DNA of 64,000 bases from assembly GCF_012273895.1 (NCBI RefSeq), contig NC_052129.1:5270001-5334000 (forward strand). The letters run 5' to 3'. How positions within the stretch are numbered: the stretch's first letter is position 1; each line of letters opens with the position of its first letter. The notes below the pieces were generated by a model. The model saw only the letters and a list, made by a program, of their open reading frames with translations, did no database searches and had not been told where the DNA came from. Shown here in pieces: positions 60,371 to 64,000 of the stretch. Both the position numbers and the translations under genes were made by a program. Source of the stretch: Zerene cesonia (taxonomy: Eukaryota; Arthropoda; Insecta; Lepidoptera; Pieridae).

Positions 60371-63052
60371 TTATACTACAGGACTACTACACCGACGGTC
60401 TTGATTGTGCTTCACAGAGGTCAATGACTGAGTGGACTTGACTTCTTCAGGAGACAGTGGCCTACCTCTAAATTCGTCTTCGATTTCTTGCAATGTCCTA
60501 TCCTTTGTTTCAGGCAAAAAGAAGTAAACAATGACAAGGCAATACGCGACAATAGCCGCGTAAATGACATACGCACCGTGCACTCCGATCGTCTTAAATA
60601 AATATGGCACGGTCTTCAGAATGATGAAAAAGTTTCCGGAAAGGAAGAAAACGCTAATGCTGCCCGCTAGACTCCTGTAATCCAAGGGGAACACTTCACC
60701 AGCAATGATGAATGGCAGAGGAACGGTTCCTGTTGCGATGGACACCATGTGGATGTGGATTAAGAAGATTCCTATGAAAGGATGGTCATAAGGAAGCATG
60801 TGATGCGTTTTTAGATAGCTATACGCGGCTATCGACAAGAATGCAAACAAATTTATCCCAACGGTTGCCAATAACATGGTTCGACGCTTCACTTTCTTTA
60901 TTACGTATACAGCTATCCCGTTCGACACAATTCTTTGAGCTCCTAATGTGATTACCATCAAATAAATATTAACCTCAGTGCCGATCACTTTTGTAAATAA
61001 ATCAATAGTGTACGCAGCTAATATGTTTGCTCCAGCCCATTGGCTCAACGTGTAAATATGGACCATTATAAATATGGGCTTGTAGAACTCCCTTTTCCGT
61101 ATAGTTACGCTGAAGAATGCAAGGTTTGCCTTCATGCGTTTAGAGAAAGTGTCCTCGACTTTCACCTCGGCCTTCGATTCTCGTACAATCATGCTAGTTT
61201 CAATCATTCTTTTTAATTCTTCGTCTTCCGTGTCGCCTCGGAGCCATCTGAATACTTTCTCGCTTTCTTCATAGCGGCCCTGATCTGACAGCCATGTCGG
61301 CGTCTCTGGTGAATACAAGACTATCAGTAGATCTGTGAACATTACGAAAGCGCAGACCAATGCAGCTATTTGCCAATGGAATAATGCTCCCAGAGAGTGG
61401 ACGAAAAGGACCCCGATGGCAATTGATAAAGATATCGTGGTTAAAAAAGCCCCACGATTTTTTGGACTAGTATATTCGCCTATCAATACTGGGCCTAACG
61501 AAGCGGTCATGCCCATTGCGCAGCCTTTCAGAAATCTTCCGACGAGGAAGACTTTTATGTTGGTCGCTAATATGACGCAAAACCAGCCGAGTATCATTGT
61601 GATTATGCTGAGAATGTTCGCAGTTCTTCTGCCATATTTTGCCATTACCGTTGGGATTATGAAGTTACCCACGATCAAAGCGAAGCCCAGGATTGCGGCT
61701 GGAAAATACACATAAAAACCATATTATTTGGGCAGTATTTCGTAAAATATCATTATAATGTAAGTTTTTTTAAAAATAATGAATACAGATTTTTAGTATT
61801 TGGGGGTACAGCACGCAAACTTGGAGGATGAGTTGACACAAAATTATATCATAATTAATATTGTCAACGTATTTGAATCTGAATAAGAAGTTCTCTGCTT
61901 GAAGGGCTCTGTTTGAAGGTAATAGCAGAATAAATAAAACTGTCTCTTCTTCAGATCTAAACCACAGAACCGATTTGGGTGAAATTTGGTATAAACACTG
62001 GAGACCCGAGAAATTCCTTTGACTAGGCGAGCAACGCCGTGGTCCGAACTAGGTTTCCGAGCGCGGCGGTATTTGATATTTCTTTTCTCAATGCGCTTGA
62101 GTGCTTCAATTGACACTTCTGGGTTATGACGTCAAATATTATCTCCACTGAGAATCATTGTTTTGAGGAAACTGACTAACAATTGTACTGATGTCGCAAA
62201 TTTTTATCTAATCACTAATCGGTGTATCTAAGGCCTTGGATTGTATCAGCTAACAGAAGTATTGGGGATATAAAGATTATTGGATATGCGATAAGTAAAC
62301 CTATGTGGGAACTCAATCTTTAGAAGTACAAAGAGGTTAATATTTATTACAATTTTAAGAAAATTGGACCATTCTGGTTGTGATCCTTGTCCTATTTGAT
62401 TTAAGCTTTGTATTTGATTTAAAGCTTTATATTTGATTGTTGATAGTATTCAATATGATTGACTATATTCCAGTATGGATTTAGACCAAATTGATGTTCT
62501 CTCCTTAAAAAACTTTACGTTTAGACTCTAGTTCATCCGTTAACTGAACGTATAATAATTCCCGAGTGTCCTGGATATGCTATCTTTATGACGCAACTTT
62601 TACAGTTACGTTTTTTATGTATCTATGTAGGTAAATAATCATTAATAACTATCTTCATTACATAGTATAAAGCAAAGTCGCTTCCCGAGCATGTATGTAT
62701 GCTTAGATCTTTAAATCTAAGTTTTTTTTAATAGATAGATTGATTCAAGAGATAGGTTTATGTATAATCTAAAAATTAATGCCAATTTAACGCGTGTGTA
62801 GCTGCGGGCAAATGCTAGTTCTAAAATATTATATATTCTATAAATATAACCATATTATTAGTCTGATTAAAGAACGCAGTAGTTATAAATCATTAAGAAA
62901 AACCAGAACAACTTACATATCCAAGATCCTGTAGTATCATCCACGGGTATGATGGAGTCTGGCTGTCGCAGCTGCGGCAAGGCGATGGCTGCGAACCCCA
63001 TCGTCAGCCCATGGGATGATAAGTTCAGCGACACCCCCAGGGTGACGAAGCA
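60371..63052 (-). CDS. Tret1-like MFS sugar transporter 2 (first exon not found)
   Basis: Two coding exons on the minus strand: 63052-62917 (CFVTLGVSLNL to TGSWI) and 61698-60371 (stop TAA), with GT/AG junctions in phase. Together 487 residues plus a missing short N-terminal exon, expected to encode only a few residues. Family marks: KYGRRT after helix 2, EYTSPKNRG after helix 4, PETPTWL after helix 6, KKVKRRT between helices 8 and 9, and PETKDRTL after helix 12. These place it in the MFS sugar porter family, with trehalose or glucose as likely substrates and the plasma membrane as likely site. Substrate is inferred. Exon 63052-62917 is 136 bp, the same length and phase as exon 2 of the paralogue at 18445-20908. 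Upstream (63053-64000) I found no convincing start exon; it may lie outside the window. Confidence 0.9.
62660..62818 (+). mobile_element. Helitron-like element, family F (transporter 2 intron)
   Basis: Ends TGTGTAGCTGCGGGCAAATG then CTAG (62815-62818) and T. Start approximate. Confidence 0.55.
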
Positions 63053-64000
63053 CTGAAAATTAATCACTTATATGTAGCGAGATAAGGTTGAAATTTAACT
63101 GCAGTTTGATTTAGTTTATTATATTTTTTCCTATTTACGTATTGTGGACGAGGAAAATATATGCTAGCTTTTTTCCGCAGCTTAGTTCGCGTACGAATCT
63201 AGACCATTCTCGATTCTACTTTAAGACACAAAAAAAAATATTTAGAGTTCAGTGACCAACACATGCATAGATAAACATTAAAGATGTAAGTAAATGATGA
63301 TAATTATATGGAATCGAATAAATAATAATAAACTCTTATTGTTTGAGTAGTCTGCTTGACAATTATTAATGAACACGAATAATAAGCTCTAATCATCATT
63401 GTATAGACAGACACTATATAATACTAATAATCGTAGGTAAGCTTAAACAGGCTTAAGTTGATAAGGTTAGTTAATTTTTTATTGGCAATTTGTAACTATT
63501 TAAATTTATATTTTTTAAACTTTTTTTAAAATGATTGCTTTATTAATGCTACTATCGTTATATTTTTATATTTTATATTGCAAGACTTATGCCAATGATA
63601 AATCCTCACTAATATAATAAATGTAAGTGTGTTTGTTTATTAATTTGTCATGATATTTGTGTCTAAAGATATTTAGGGTTAAGGAGGCTAGGAAGTATTA
63701 TAGGCTACTTTTTTCGCGCTAAAACATCCTCTTTAATTTTTAATGTCATTTCAGCTTTAGGGTCGAATCCACATGCAGAGACTCGGTAAATAACGTGTTC
63801 AAGGTACTCAAAGGAAAATCAAGTGCTTTACAATTTAACTTATGTTTTATTTATAAAATGTGAAGAATGCTTGAAGAACTAGTGTTGTGTAGATGTATAC
63901 GCTGGTATTATCGATTTGTTATGTAAACGATAACGATATTGTGATAAACAGCTACGATATCAAGATATGGATGAGACTCTTAAATGTATTTAATCGATAC
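63053..64000. other. Upstream of transporter 2; no gene recognised
   Basis: AT-rich. A 5' fragment of a family C-like Helitron element starts near 63605 (TCCTCACTAATATAATAAAT). No convincing exon. Confidence 0.45.

Noticed and set aside
63241..63300. Possible first exon of transporter 2 (minus-strand ATGTTTATCTATGCATG)
   Set aside because: The donor would be weak (GTCACT), there is no supporting acceptor, and the encoded residues do not resemble the paralogue's start.

Overview
This window comes from an insect genome, almost certainly a moth or butterfly (Lepidoptera). Coding DNA is sparse, split into exons with GT/AG introns. It sits in AT-rich sequence crowded with interspersed repeats of lepidopteran type: short Helitron-like elements ending in CTAG, tRNA-headed SINEs, and LINE 3' ends tailed with ATT or A repeats. 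There are five assembly gaps (1-957 and four of exactly 1000 N). No operons, CRISPR arrays or stand-alone functional tRNA genes were seen.

Layout. (1) 958-1297: last coding exon of a PDZ scaffold protein, probably NHERF/Sip1, with its 3' UTR. (2) 1300-18400: no host gene recognised; repeats, including a 5'-truncated RNase H-bearing LINE with a 13-bp target-site duplication. (3) 18445-20908, minus strand: a complete Tret1-like sugar transporter of three coding exons (498 aa). (4) 21000-41300: repeat-rich intergenic DNA with a hAT-type MITE, foldback elements, a minisatellite and a 73-bp perfect inverted repeat on both sides of a gap. (5) 41375-54534, plus strand: a KDM7-family (PHF8/PHF2/KDM7A-like) histone demethylase. 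I could assemble 22 coding exons by hand with all splice phases agreeing (1117 aa): N-terminal PHD finger, JmjC domain with an intact H/D/H iron triad, and a long low-complexity tail that holds a seven-residue tandem repeat and two His-rich tracts. (6) 54535-60370: KDM7 3' region and intergenic DNA. (7) 60371-63052, minus strand: a second Tret1-like transporter, with a coding exon of the same length (136 bp) and phase as its relative 40 kb away; its first exon was not found.

How the genes relate. The two transporters look like paralogues from an old local duplication and lie on either side of the divergently oriented chromatin gene. I see no sign that KDM7, the scaffold protein and the transporters form one pathway. 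The most unusual coding feature is the KDM7 heptapeptide repeat. The clearest structural features are the inverted repeat around the third gap and the mobile elements with readable target-site duplications.
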